From Candidatus Woesearchaeota archaeon (GTDB lineage: Archaea > Nanobdellota > Nanobdellia > Woesearchaeales > CG1-02-33-12), in NCBI GenBank assembly GCA_017609385.1, contig JAFCEA010000004.1, positions 1-37,730 of the forward strand: 37,730 nucleotides of DNA, given 5' to 3'. The stretch's first letter is position 1. Each line of letters begins with the position of its first letter. Below, in pieces: positions 14,463 to 24,189 of the stretch. The notes below the pieces were generated by a model. The model was given only the letters and a program-made list of their open reading frames with translations, was not told the DNA's origin and did not search any database. Position numbers and translations under genes: made by a program.

Positions 14463-17060
14463 TTAATCCATCCTGTGCTTTAACCCAATCTTTGCAAGAG
14501 TCATCTGATGCATTCTTCTCAGGAATTCCATCTTGTCTTCCATTCTCATAACATCTAAATGCCCCTGCATAACAAGATTAAGTGCAAATGGCGAGGGAAT
14601 GGTTGTTGTTATCTGCTTTATCCTGATTTTTTTCTCTTCTATTTGCTTTAAAACAAGTTTTGCATTTTCAATATCCATTAAATCTTGCAGCACTTCACGC
14701 CTTGCCTCTTTTAAAATGGAAAAATTAGGAGATATTCTTTTCACAGCACTCATTAATATCATTGAGGAAACCTGCTGTCTTCCAACCCGCATCTTTCTGC
14801 CATTATAATTTCTTAATATCATTAAAGCACGTGTTGCGCAATGCCTGAACCTTCTTTTCAAGACCTCTGTCTTGTCAATTGCCATATTAAGAACAAGCTC
14901 GAGTTTCTCAGACTTAAGAATCTTCAATGCCTTTACGCCATTTATTCCCTTTTCAGAGCTTATGTAAAATCCATTATCACTTATCCCTATCTCAACATCC
15001 CTGTGCTGAATACGAGAAATTGCAAAAGCAATGGCCCTTGACAGAACATCATTTATTCTCCGCCCATAAAGGCTGTGGAAGATACAATACTTGCGATTAT
15101 CATCATTATATGATTCAACTAATAGTTTTTTTATAGATGGAATCTCTGCATAAAAATACTGCTCCTGAAAATAATTGTATATTGCATTAGCAGCATTCAT
15201 ATCAACATAAAGATATTTGTTGATAAACTCTATAATATCTTTTTTACTCTGCTTTTTCAGGAATTTCTCTTCCATATATCTTCTAAATTTAGTTATTTCT
15301 AATGCAAGATCAAAACTTAAAGGCAGGCTTTCAGAAAACCAGGAGGGTATTGTTGGGGGCCTGTTGACAGAAGAGCTTACATAAGCAACCATTCCCTTTG
15401 AATATAAGAACTCATACATATTTCCGCCAAGCACAAAAACATCTCCTCTTCTCATTTTTTCTAAAAAGGCCTCATCTATCTTCCCGATAGTCTGCTCACC
15501 AACCTTTACAATAACAAAAGTTTCATCTGGTATTGTTCCAATGTTTGTCATGTATGTAACCCTTGCAAGCCGCCCTCTTCTGCCAATCATCCCTGTTTCC
15601 TCGTCGTGCCAGATTTTAGCATAGATATGCCTGTCTTCAAGAGAAATGTATTTTCCTGCAAGATAATCTATAATTTCATTAAAATCAACTCTTTTTAGGT
15701 CATTAAAGCAATAACTCTTTTTTATTAACGAGAATAAATCATTTATGTGTATCTTTTGTGCTATTGCAATACCATAAATCTGCTGTGCAAGGACATCAAG
15801 GCAGTTTTTTGGGATATGAATTTTATCAATCTTTTCCTCAATAGCTGACTTCAAGAGAACAGCGCATTCAACTAAATCATCCCTGTCAAGAACAATTATT
15901 CTTCCTTTTGATATGTCATGCAGCTTATGGCCAGAGCGACCACATCTCTGTAAAGCACGTGCAACTGATTTTGGAGAGCCAAGAAGGATAACCAAATCAA
16001 TATAACCAATATCTATGCCAAGCTCCAAAGAGGTGCTTGAGACAACTGCCTTTAGTTTGCCCTGCCTTAATTTATCCTCAATATCATGCCTGTGGATTTT
16101 TGACAAAGAGCCGTGATGAGCGCCTATGTTTTCAGTATAATTTTTTGGGAAACTCTCTTTAAGGTGATCAACAACCCTTTCAGTAGCAGACCTTGTGTTT
16201 GTAAATATGAGTGTTGTTTTGTGGTCCTGTATAAGCTTATCAATGAGATTATACATTGCATTCTGCATTTCTTCATGGCTTGTGTTTATTAAATCAGGAA
16301 CAGGACTTAAAACCTTTAAGTCCATTTTTTTTATGAACTGAACATTGATAATCTTACAGTCTCTTGGCTTTGCATTTTCAAAACCAACAAGGAATTTTGC
16401 AACATTATCTAATGGACTTATTGTTGCACTTAAACCAACTCTGCATATATGCTGTGAAAGCCTTTGAAGCCTTTCAAGGCTTAATGATAGATGAACCCCT
16501 CTTTTGTTATCTGCCAATGCATGTATCTCATCAACAATACACCACTCAATATTTCTTAATAACTCTCTGAATTTTATTGTTGATAATAATATAGCTAATG
16601 ATTCTGGTGTTGTTATAAGAATATGGGGTGGTTTTTTGAGCATTTTTGATCTTTCTGATGGGGTTGTATCGCCGGTCCTTACAGCAACCCTTATTCCAAG
16701 ATTTTTTCCTGCAATCTCTTCCATCTCTCTTAGTGGCTCATTTAGATTGACCTCTATATCATAATTTAATGCTTTTAATGGTGAAACATAAACGCAATAT
16801 ATCTTATCCTCTAAAATTCCCTTTTCAGCAGAGTCAACAAGCTCATTTAAAATAGATAAAAAAGCAGTCAGTGTTTTTGTTGCTCCTGTTGGAGCTGATA
16901 TAAGAACATTAGAGCGTGAATGAACTTCCATTATCCCATAAAGCTGAGGCAGAGAAAACTCTTTAAATCTGGAAAAGAACCACTTCCTTACAAGAGGGTT
17001 CATTACATTGATTATTTCCTTTTCAGTATTTGGTTTTTCCTTAACAATAATCATACTCAC
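14463..17060 (-). CDS. lhr: Lhr-family superfamily 2 DNA helicase
   Basis: An 865-residue ATP-dependent helicase. Walker A is APTGATKT (residues 56-63), where the second Gly of GxGKT is Thr but Lys and Thr are kept. DEIH is at 177-180, VGLSATISP is motif III, and TSLELGIDIGYIDLVI and QRCGRSGH are motifs V and VI. The C-terminal half is the Lhr winged-helix/beta-barrel core that gives 3'-5' unwinding of branched and RNA-DNA duplexes. It is encoded together with the phosphoesterase directly downstream. Length is typical of archaeal Lhr. Confidence 0.94.
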   Translation of the reverse strand: MSMIIVKEKPNTEKEIINVMNPLVRKWFFSRFKEFSLPQLYGIMEVHSRSNVLISAPTGATKTLTAFLSILNELVDSAEKGILEDKIYCVYVSPLKALNYDIEVNLNEPLREMEEIAGKNLGIRVAVRTGDTTPSERSKMLKKPPHILITTPESLAILLSTIKFRELLRNIEWCIVDEIHALADNKRGVHLSLSLERLQRLSQHICRVGLSATISPLDNVAKFLVGFENAKPRDCKIINVQFIKKMDLKVLSPVPDLINTSHEEMQNAMYNLIDKLIQDHKTTLIFTNTRSATERVVDHLKESFPKNYTENIGAHHGSLSKIHRHDIEDKLRQGKLKAVVSSTSLELGIDIGYIDLVILLGSPKSVARALQRCGRSGHKLHDISKGRIIVLDRDDLVECAVLLKSAIEEKIDKIHIPKNCLDVLAQQIYGIAIAQKIHINDLFSLIKKSYCFNDLKRVDFNEIIDYLAGKYISLEDRHIYAKIWHDEETGMIGRRGRLARVTYMTNIGTIPDETFVIVKVGEQTIGKIDEAFLEKMRRGDVFVLGGNMYEFLYSKGMVAYVSSSVNRPPTIPSWFSESLPLSFDLALEITKFRRYMEEKFLKKQSKKDIIEFINKYLYVDMNAANAIYNYFQEQYFYAEIPSIKKLLVESYNDDNRKYCIFHSLYGRRINDVLSRAIAFAISRIQHRDVEIGISDNGFYISSEKGINGVKALKILKSEKLELVLNMAIDKTEVLKRRFRHCATRALMILRNYNGRKMRVGRQQVSSMILMSAVKRISPNFSILKEARREVLQDLMDIENAKLVLKQIEEKKIRIKQITTTIPSPFALNLVMQGHLDVMRMEDKMEFLRRMHQMTLAKIGLKHRMD

Positions 17061-17150
17061 AAAGAAACATTATATGCTTATAAAACTTATCATCTTAAAT
17101 ATTTATGTATCCTCTATACCCCTATGGTAAGATACATACTTATATACAAT

Positions 17151-17444
17151 ATGTTTGTACAAATAATCCATGATTCTAATTACTATCAAAATACAACAAA
17201 AACCAAAAGACGGGAGATTAATGAATTGTTAAATAGGGATAGTCTTAAAAAATATTTTGGTAGCAGGGTTGTTCCTCAGTTAACACTTCACGAATCTTTT
17301 GTTTTGGGATTTGCGAATTCTGATGCACTGCAAAAAAGAACTTATGAGGAACAACATAAGGTCATGAAATATCTGAAATCTGACAAGTTCAAAAATTATT
17401 TAAACAATTTAGAAGGAAGAATTAGCAAATTAGTTGGTGTTTAG
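17151..17444 (+). CDS. uncharacterised small protein
   Basis: I do not recognise it. From ATG 17151 it has 97 residues, basic and helical (KTKRREINELLNRDSLKKYFG; RTYEEQHKVMKYLKSDKFKNYL), with no membrane segment. The open frame extends upstream into the Lhr gene, but codons before 17124 are antisense to Lhr and not credible. Other starts (ATG 17124, TTG near 17232) are possible. A TATA-like CTTATATAC lies at about 17139-17147. It is divergent from Lhr and convergent with S12. Confidence 0.55.
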   Translation: MFVQIIHDSNYYQNTTKTKRREINELLNRDSLKKYFGSRVVPQLTLHESFVLGFANSDALQKRTYEEQHKVMKYLKSDKFKNYLNNLEGRISKLVGV

Positions 17445-17519
17445 GACTCTAAACTTATTTCTACTAACTTATGCAATAACAGATATTAAAGAAAAGTTTA
17501 AAATAAATAATGCATAGAA

Positions 17520-17957
17520 TTACTTCCTTGCTTTTTCTAGTTTGCCTTTTAATAAGGCATCTAATGACTGGTCATTTACTTTTTTTACGCACCATCTCAC
17601 GCCGCCGATGTCTCCCTTGGCCCGGCCCATCTTTCCGCCTATACACTCAATCACAACCTCATCGTGCTCATCAACAAGCTTTGTTGCGCCATCTCCTGGA
17701 AGGAATGCAGTAACCTGTTTGCCGTTCTTTATCAGCTGGACCCTTACACACTTTCTCATTGCAGAGTTTGGCTGTTTTGCCTCTAATTGAACTTTCTCAA
17801 GAACAATTCCCTTTGCCTGTGATGATCCTCCCAATGGATCAGATTTTTTCTTGAGATTAAGAGTCCTGCGAGTATATTTCTTGCTGTTCCACCTAAAGGT
17901 GTGCCTTCTCTTCTTGAGTTTTTTTCCAGTATTTATTCCAGATGATTTACTTCCCAT
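17520..17957 (-). CDS. rpsL: 30S ribosomal protein S12 (uS12)
   Basis: A 145-residue decoding-centre protein. KQPNSAMRKCVRVQL and LPGDG are the diagnostic motifs. It is the last gene of the RNA polymerase run, 1 base after NusA. In most archaea S7 follows S12 and then the elongation factors. Here S12 is followed by a convergent unknown gene, so S7 has moved or lies elsewhere. Confidence 0.97.
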   Translation of the reverse strand: MGSKSSGINTGKKLKKRRHTFRWNSKKYTRRTLNLKKKSDPLGGSSQAKGIVLEKVQLEAKQPNSAMRKCVRVQLIKNGKQVTAFLPGDGATKLVDEHDEVVIECIGGKMGRAKGDIGGVRWCVKKVNDQSLDALLKGKLEKARK

Positions 17958-17958
17958 A

Positions 17959-18378
17959 TTAAATAACCTTTATTTCATTTATATCAAAATATCTTTTGAC
18001 AATCTCCTCATAGTTTCTTAGGTTTTGCCCGTTTCTTCCTATTAAGAGGCCTTTTGTTTTTGTATCTGGCCCGACAATTGTAACAACCTTGTCATCAATT
18101 TTTATTTCCTTTCCAACTAAAGGGCGGATAATATTTGCAACAAATATTTCAAGATGGGGATTAAATTCTACTATTTTAATCTTTCTATTTATCTTTTCTT
18201 TCATATTCTTTACATTAACCCCTTTTTTGCCAATTGCCTTTGCAATCTGGTTCTCTTCAACAACAAAAACCAGCAGTGAATTATTATCTATAAAGCAGTC
18301 CTTTAGTCTTGTATTTGTCAAGCTCTCAAAAAAAGACATGAACTTCATCAGATTTAGGTCATACTTTATCTTCATCAT
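17959..18378 (-). CDS. nusA: NusA-like KH-domain transcription factor
   Basis: A 139-residue archaeal NusA, which consists only of two KH domains. KH1 contains VVEENQIAKAIGKKGVNVKNM and KH2 TKGLLIGRNGQNLRNYEEI, each with its GxxG loop. It lacks the N-terminal and S1 domains of bacterial NusA. It is believed to bind RNA in elongation or termination. It overlaps the L30e stop by 1 base and precedes S12. Confidence 0.94.
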   Translation of the reverse strand: MMKIKYDLNLMKFMSFFESLTNTRLKDCFIDNNSLLVFVVEENQIAKAIGKKGVNVKNMKEKINRKIKIVEFNPHLEIFVANIIRPLVGKEIKIDDKVVTIVGPDTKTKGLLIGRNGQNLRNYEEIVKRYFDINEIKVI

Positions 18379-18653
18379 TATTCCTTTAACACACCCAGCA
18401 TAGAGATAGAGTATTGCTTTTTGCAGATGACGCCAAGCTCGTCATTTGGCTGTTTTAGCATGATAACTGGAATCTTCAAGAGCTTAGAGTAATATTCCAG
18501 TTCCTTTTTTGAACTCTCATTACAGTTTGACGCTAGATAAATCTTTTCAAGCTTGTTAAGCCTTAAATTCTTTATCACAATCTTTGTTCCAATAACAATT
18601 TTCTTTGTTTTTAGATCTTTTTTTATATCAGTTAATGCTTGTTTTTTAACCAT
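18378..18653 (-). CDS. rpl30e: 50S ribosomal protein L30e
   Basis: A 91-residue L7Ae/L30e-fold protein (KKIVIGTKIVIKNLRLNKLEKIYLASN; LKQPNDELGVICKKQYSISML). Its 5' end overlaps the RpoA'' gene by 22 bases in another frame, an unusually long overlap for this gene pair. It lies in its standard place between rpoA2 and nusA. Confidence 0.93.
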   Translation of the reverse strand: MVKKQALTDIKKDLKTKKIVIGTKIVIKNLRLNKLEKIYLASNCNESSKKELEYYSKLLKIPVIMLKQPNDELGVICKKQYSISMLGVLKE

Positions 18654-19792
18654 TCTGGCTCCCTCTTAACCTTTGTTACAAGCCCTGGAAGTCCTGTACC
18701 AACAGGCACTGGCTGATTAAGCATAACATTCTCAACAACAGAGTTAAGGTGATCAACCTCGCCAATAAGGCTTGCATTAAAGATATGCTTTATTGGTGTC
18801 TCAAAAGATGCCCTTGCAAGAACACTTGCCTTTTCCTTTACAACCCCATATCTTGTTACACCCTTTATAGTTCCAGTGGCACACATTGTGTCAGCAACAA
18901 GCATAAGATGTCTTATATCAACATTTAAACCCTGGTTTTGTATAACCTTAAAAACCTCATTGATTATTGCCTGTCTTGCTGCCTCTATTCCAAGAACACT
19001 TGCTATCTCAAATATATTATTTGATATGGTTCTTGTTTTATCAACAAAATCAAGCTCTAATACCTTTTTAAGATTTGTTCCAGCTGTTATTATCAGGAAT
19101 TCACTTCCTTTTTTTATTGGTAATACTTGTGTTATGCCCTTTATTCCTTGTATATAGACTTCCTTGATTTTCTCCTTTACCTTAAAAAGCTGGTTAAGCT
19201 CTTTTTCCTTTTCACTAAGTTTTAATATAATGGAATCCCCTTTCTTAGAAAGAGCAAGTTCCTTAAAACTAGCCTTTATGCATTTTTGGATTACTGGATA
19301 ATTAACACCAATGCTTTCCATCCTTTTCTCATCAACCCTTAGTTCAATCTTTGATTCAGCTATATTAACCATAAATTCAGAAACAATTTCATTAAGTTTT
19401 GTTTCCTTTATTGATAAAGCAAGCTTCTTTATATTCTTGCCTTGACTATAGGGCTTTTTTAGATAAATTTCTGTCATAGGTGTTTCTATTGTTTTTTTGC
19501 CATCCAATATCTCAATAATTCTTGGAAGGCCCATTGTAATATTCATCTCTGCAACACCTGCAAAATGGAATGTATTTAGGGTCATCTGGGTTCCAGGCTC
19601 GCCAATGGACTCTGCACTAACAAGGCCTACAGATTCCCCTGGTTGGACCAACATCTTATTATATTCCATAACTACTTCTTCGAGGATTTTCTTCAATTTT
19701 GCCTCGCTTATTTTCTTAGGCAGTTTTTCTTTAATGTCATTAATTACCTTCAAAGGAAGTTTTCCTTCATATTTCTTAAATAACCTATTCAT
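18632..19792 (-). CDS. rpoA2: RNA polymerase subunit A'' (Rpo1C)
   Basis: A 386-residue C-terminal half of the largest RNA polymerase subunit. It contains the bridge-helix-distal and trigger-loop region: PGESVGLVSAESIGEPGTQMTLNTFHFAGVAE at residues 52-83. The C-terminal jaw and cleft segment ends CATGTIKGVTRYGVVKEKASVLARASFETP. It is encoded 13 bases after A' and separately from it, the normal archaeal split. Confidence 0.97.
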   Translation of the reverse strand: MNRLFKKYEGKLPLKVINDIKEKLPKKISEAKLKKILEEVVMEYNKMLVQPGESVGLVSAESIGEPGTQMTLNTFHFAGVAEMNITMGLPRIIEILDGKKTIETPMTEIYLKKPYSQGKNIKKLALSIKETKLNEIVSEFMVNIAESKIELRVDEKRMESIGVNYPVIQKCIKASFKELALSKKGDSIILKLSEKEKELNQLFKVKEKIKEVYIQGIKGITQVLPIKKGSEFLIITAGTNLKKVLELDFVDKTRTISNNIFEIASVLGIEAARQAIINEVFKVIQNQGLNVDIRHLMLVADTMCATGTIKGVTRYGVVKEKASVLARASFETPIKHIFNASLIGEVDHLNSVVENVMLNQPVPVGTGLPGLVTKVKREPEWLKNKH

Positions 19793-19805
19793 TAAATTTC
19801 ACCCA

Positions 19806-22388
19806 TTATTTTGTGGACTTAATTACAGTATTTACATCAACTATTCCACCATCAGACTTTGAAACATCTATTCTATCTTCTCCATAATTAAACTGTACAA
19901 TTTTCTTATTTGAGTCCCTAACAGTATTATCATACTCAACCTTCAAATCCTGCAAGGCATTTGCCAATCTTCTATACAAATAACCTGATTTGGGCGTTCT
20001 CAAGGCAGTATCCATGAGGCTGTCTCTTCCAGTCATTGATGCAAAAAAGAACTCTTTGGGATTTAGCCCTTTCTTGAACCCATCTGCTATAAAACCATGT
20101 GCTTCAGGACAGAGATCTCCTTTTTTGAAGCATGATAATGTCCTTTCCTTATAGCCCTTTTCTATTCTTTTTCCCCTCATAGCCTGCTGACCAACACAGG
20201 CAGCCATTTGTGCCAGATTAAGCAGATTTCCCCTTGCTCCTGACTTTGCCATTATTATCATATGTGTTTCCTTATTTGAATAATCAGAAACAATCTCTCC
20301 TGTTTCATTCCTTGCCTTGTTTAATAGTTCCAATATCTTAAGTTCAAGTGTTTCCTTTAATGTCCTGCCAGGAAATGTCTGCAATGTGTTATTATGATAT
20401 GAATCAATCAGCTTTTTTACATCCTCTCTTGCTTTAATCAAGACTTCATTGATTTTGTTGATTGCTTCCCTTGGAAGGTCAGCATCAGATATACCTATTG
20501 TAAATCCTCTCTTAAGCAAGACTGCTGTACCTAATCTGAAGATTGCCCCTATTATTTCTATTGCCTTTGCTTCTCCATATTTTTTGTGTATGTTCCTGAG
20601 CATCAGACCCTTGCCTCCGCCGATGTTTGAACTGTCTATAACTCCGTTTATTAGTTTTCCATTCTTGATTATTACATCCTCTTTTCCAGATTTTGATTTC
20701 CCTGTAAAATTGAAGTCATGAGGCATCAGGACGCTGAATATCTCCTTTCCGCTTACAAACTCTTTTTTACTCAACCTAGGAAAATCTGTTATTCCTGCAG
20801 ACAACAGAAGATCAACTGCCTCTTTTCTTAGATATTTTCCTTCTTTTGTAAGTAAATAATTTCCTGAGATTGCATCTTGGATTGCTCCAATAATGCTTAA
20901 TCCATATCTTGGTGATATAAGCTGTGTCTGTACCATCATAAGGGTTTCAGCCTCTGCCCTTGCCTCTTCTGTCTGTGGAATATGTAAATTCATTTCATCT
21001 CCATCATAGTCTGCGTTATAAGGGTGGGCGACTGTAGGATTAATCCTTAAAGTTCTTCCAGGCAGAACCCTAACCTTATGGCACATCATAGACATCCTAT
21101 GTAATGATGGCTGCCTGTTGAATATTGCTATGTCACCATCCATTAAATGTCTTTCAACTACATAACCTATTTGAATTTCTTCTAATAGCTGCTCCCTTGT
21201 TTCATCAGTTATCTTCTTCTTCTTGCCATCTGGTCTTGCTATATAATTAGCTCCCGGATACTTGTTTTGGCCTCTTTCAACAAATCCCTTAAGGTATTCT
21301 ATGTTCCACTCATTAACCCTCTCAGGTATTGTGAGTTTCATAGCCATAAGTTTTGGAACACCAACCTCATTTAAGTCAAGCATTGGATCAGGGCTTATGA
21401 CAGTTCTTGCTGAAAAATTTGTCCTCTTGCCAGCAAGGTTATGCCTTATTCTGCCCCCCTTGCTTTTTATTCTCTCTGTTATTGTCTTTAATGGATCACC
21501 AGAACGATGCCTTGCGGGAGGCAATTGCGCAATATTATTATCAAAGAATGTTGTAACATGATATTGTAGCAGATCCCATAGATCTTCTATGATAATCTCT
21601 GGAGCTCCTGCATTTATATTTTCAAATAGTCTTTGATTTATCCTAACAATATCTCCTAACTTATGAGTTAAATCATCCTCACTCCTTTCCCCGCTCTCTA
21701 ATGTGATAGATGGCCTCATAGTAACAGGGGGAATTGCCATTATTGTCAGAACCATCCACTCAGGCCTTATTGATTTTGGGTCTAAACCAAATACCTCACA
21801 ATCCTCATCAGTTATCTTCTCCAGCCTTGTCCTGATTTCTATTGGGGATATCCTTTTTTCATTTTCAAGAAATGTTGTTGGCTTTTCCAATGTTATCTTT
21901 TGCTGTCTGCTCTTGCAATAAGGACATTTATTTATTGTTTTAAGGCTTTTAATTATCTCCTTAATCTTTATTCTTCTCCCCTCTAACCCAGATTCAATCT
22001 CGCTCTTTTCCAATTCATCCATATATGTTTCAATCTTGTTCTTAGGAATAAGGATTCTGCTGCACTCTCTGCACGTACACCTTAATAAATCATATATAAC
22101 ACTAACAAACTTGATATGTATGACTGGCCTTGCTAAGGAAATATACCCAAAGTGGCCAACACATTCCTTGAGCTTTGAGCCGCAGGTTTTGCACTTAAGC
22201 CCTGGATCTATTACACCAAGCCTTGCATCCATTAGGCCGCCATCCACTGGATAGCCCTCTTTGTCATAAAGCTCTGGAGTTACTATCTTGGCAGAAGCCA
22301 TTTTCTTGATTGTGTTTGGGCTTAAAACACTAAAACCAATGGTTGCAACCTTTTTAAAAACCGGAATTTCATTATCTTCCATTTTCAA
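19806..22388 (-). CDS. rpoA1: RNA polymerase subunit A' (Rpo1N)
   Basis: An 860-residue N-terminal part of the largest subunit, with clamp, active site and bridge helix. N-terminal zinc ligands are CKTCGSKLKECVGHFG, with a second site CTCREC...CPYC. The catalytic NADYDGD is at residues 458-464, with Asp460/462/464 holding Mg. The end GYLYRRLANALQDLKVEYDN matches the natural break before A''. It overlaps B' by 4 bases (ATGA), indicating coupled translation. Confidence 0.98.
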   Translation of the reverse strand: MKMEDNEIPVFKKVATIGFSVLSPNTIKKMASAKIVTPELYDKEGYPVDGGLMDARLGVIDPGLKCKTCGSKLKECVGHFGYISLARPVIHIKFVSVIYDLLRCTCRECSRILIPKNKIETYMDELEKSEIESGLEGRRIKIKEIIKSLKTINKCPYCKSRQQKITLEKPTTFLENEKRISPIEIRTRLEKITDEDCEVFGLDPKSIRPEWMVLTIMAIPPVTMRPSITLESGERSEDDLTHKLGDIVRINQRLFENINAGAPEIIIEDLWDLLQYHVTTFFDNNIAQLPPARHRSGDPLKTITERIKSKGGRIRHNLAGKRTNFSARTVISPDPMLDLNEVGVPKLMAMKLTIPERVNEWNIEYLKGFVERGQNKYPGANYIARPDGKKKKITDETREQLLEEIQIGYVVERHLMDGDIAIFNRQPSLHRMSMMCHKVRVLPGRTLRINPTVAHPYNADYDGDEMNLHIPQTEEARAEAETLMMVQTQLISPRYGLSIIGAIQDAISGNYLLTKEGKYLRKEAVDLLLSAGITDFPRLSKKEFVSGKEIFSVLMPHDFNFTGKSKSGKEDVIIKNGKLINGVIDSSNIGGGKGLMLRNIHKKYGEAKAIEIIGAIFRLGTAVLLKRGFTIGISDADLPREAINKINEVLIKAREDVKKLIDSYHNNTLQTFPGRTLKETLELKILELLNKARNETGEIVSDYSNKETHMIIMAKSGARGNLLNLAQMAACVGQQAMRGKRIEKGYKERTLSCFKKGDLCPEAHGFIADGFKKGLNPKEFFFASMTGRDSLMDTALRTPKSGYLYRRLANALQDLKVEYDNTVRDSNKKIVQFNYGEDRIDVSKSDGGIVDVNTVIKSTK

Positions 22389-24187
22389 TATTTGTTCTTT
22401 AAAACCAACTTCGGATGTATTGTTAATGACTTTAATTCATCAAGCAGTAGCTTGAAGGCATAGCTTATCTCAATAAAATTTATTTCAACATTATCACCGC
22501 ATATAGGGCAGTATAATTTATTCTTGAATTTATCATGTATTGCTATCATCCCACACTCTTCACAAACAGGAACTACTGTTCTGTCTGCATCAAACCTTTC
22601 CTTTAACAATAAGGATGCTCCATGTGCAACAAATGTATCTTTTTCCATCTCTCCTAAACGCAGACCACCTTCTTTTGCCCTGCCCTCTGTTGGCTGTCTT
22701 GTCAAAAGCTGTATTGGGCCTCTGGCCCTTGCATGCATCTTATTAGCAACCATATGCTTTAATTTCATATAGTAAATATTTCCAATGTAAATCTTTGCCT
22801 CTAACTGCTCTCCTGTGATGCCATTGTACATTGTTTCAACACCATTCTCTCTGAATCCCAATGATAAGAGTTCTTTTCTTAGCATTTCCTCTGGCTCAAC
22901 ATCAAATAATGTTCCGTCTATATACCTTGAGGATAAAGCACCGACCTTGCCTGCAATTAATTCTATAAGATGTGAGATAGTCATTCTTGACGGTATTCCA
23001 TGAGGTGAGAATATAAGATCTGGTGTAATTCCAGATGCTGTGAAAGGCATGTCTGCCTGGTCAACTATCAACCCAACAACGCCTTTCTGCCCATGTCTTG
23101 ATGTAAACTTATCACCAAGCTCTGGAATTCTCTGATCTCTGATCTTTACCTGAACAAGCCTATTGCCTTCACTGCTTTCTGTTATTAAAACAAAATCAAC
23201 AATTCCTTCTTCTCCATGTTTTAGTGCTACAGAACTCTCACGTCTGCTGCTTGGTGCAAAGTTATACTGATCCATAGAACTTAAGAATCTTGGTGGGCTT
23301 GTCTTGCCAATGATAACATCCCCTTCTCCAACCTTTGCTTCTTGGAAGATTATACCATCTTTTTCCAATAATCTGTAATCCTTCTCGCTCTTATATCCTT
23401 TTACATCCTTATCAGGTATTGATATTTCATCAGTAAGGCCGCCAGAATATCTTAACTCCTCAGCTATAGATGGTCTATAATATGTTGATCTCCCAAAACC
23501 AAGATTAATTGAAGCCTTGTTTAAAACCACTGCATCATCAACATTATATCCCTTATAACTCATAATAGCTACTATAATATTTTGTCCTGAAGGGTGCTTG
23601 TTATAGTTAGAAACATCATGCATGACTGACTGTACAACTGGTATCTGTGGGTAGTGTAACATATTGACATCCATATCAATCCTTATTGGAAAGTTTATTG
23701 CATACATCCCAAGTGCTTGTTTCTGGTTTTTAGATCCAATGCTTACTCTTGCACCAGGACTGAAATTTGCATAAGGTACTAATGATGTGCACAAGCCAAT
23801 CATTGCCAATGGAGCAATCTCTAGGTGCGTATGCTCATTTGTTAACTCTCCTTTGGAAAATGCAACAAAAGCATTCTCTTCTTCAGCTGCATCAAGATAT
23901 TCAATAACTCCTTGCTTTACAAGGTCAGAAAATAAAATCTCATTTTTTTGTAATTTTCTGATATGCTCATCTATTAAAAGTGGTTGTCCATCTTTTACAA
24001 CAATCAATGGTCTTCTTAGTCTGCCTTTATCATCATTTATGTGTATATTGCCAACTATTTTATCATTATATACATTTACATTATTTGAAATAACACCTTT
24101 TCTTCTTCCTTCCCTGATTTTATCACTAAATTCAATAGGGTTTTCTACTGTTCCAATAAATTTCCCATTTAGATATACTTCGCTCAT
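22385..24187 (-). CDS. rpoB1: RNA polymerase subunit B' (C-terminal half of B)
   Basis: A 600-residue half of the second largest subunit, with the hybrid-binding and wall regions. DQRIPELGDKFTSRHGQKGVVG and the GRAKEGGLRLGEMEKD segment are diagnostic. A C-terminal zinc site CEECG...CPICG is intact. It starts 2 bases after B'' ends. B is split into B'' and B' as in methanogens, haloarchaea and many DPANN, but not in Thermococcus or Sulfolobus. Confidence 0.97.
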   Translation of the reverse strand: MSEVYLNGKFIGTVENPIEFSDKIREGRRKGVISNNVNVYNDKIVGNIHINDDKGRLRRPLIVVKDGQPLLIDEHIRKLQKNEILFSDLVKQGVIEYLDAAEEENAFVAFSKGELTNEHTHLEIAPLAMIGLCTSLVPYANFSPGARVSIGSKNQKQALGMYAINFPIRIDMDVNMLHYPQIPVVQSVMHDVSNYNKHPSGQNIIVAIMSYKGYNVDDAVVLNKASINLGFGRSTYYRPSIAEELRYSGGLTDEISIPDKDVKGYKSEKDYRLLEKDGIIFQEAKVGEGDVIIGKTSPPRFLSSMDQYNFAPSSRRESSVALKHGEEGIVDFVLITESSEGNRLVQVKIRDQRIPELGDKFTSRHGQKGVVGLIVDQADMPFTASGITPDLIFSPHGIPSRMTISHLIELIAGKVGALSSRYIDGTLFDVEPEEMLRKELLSLGFRENGVETMYNGITGEQLEAKIYIGNIYYMKLKHMVANKMHARARGPIQLLTRQPTEGRAKEGGLRLGEMEKDTFVAHGASLLLKERFDADRTVVPVCEECGMIAIHDKFKNKLYCPICGDNVEINFIEISYAFKLLLDELKSLTIHPKLVLKNKY

Positions 24188-24189
24188 TT

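Noticed and set aside
14463..17060. Loss of Walker A in Lhr (ATKT instead of GxGKT)
   Set aside because: The essential Lys-Thr and all other helicase motifs are present; a tolerated variant rather than inactivation.
16920..17150. N-terminal extension of the small gene ending at 17444
   Set aside because: It is antisense to the start of Lhr and across the divergent promoter region; composition is not protein-like.
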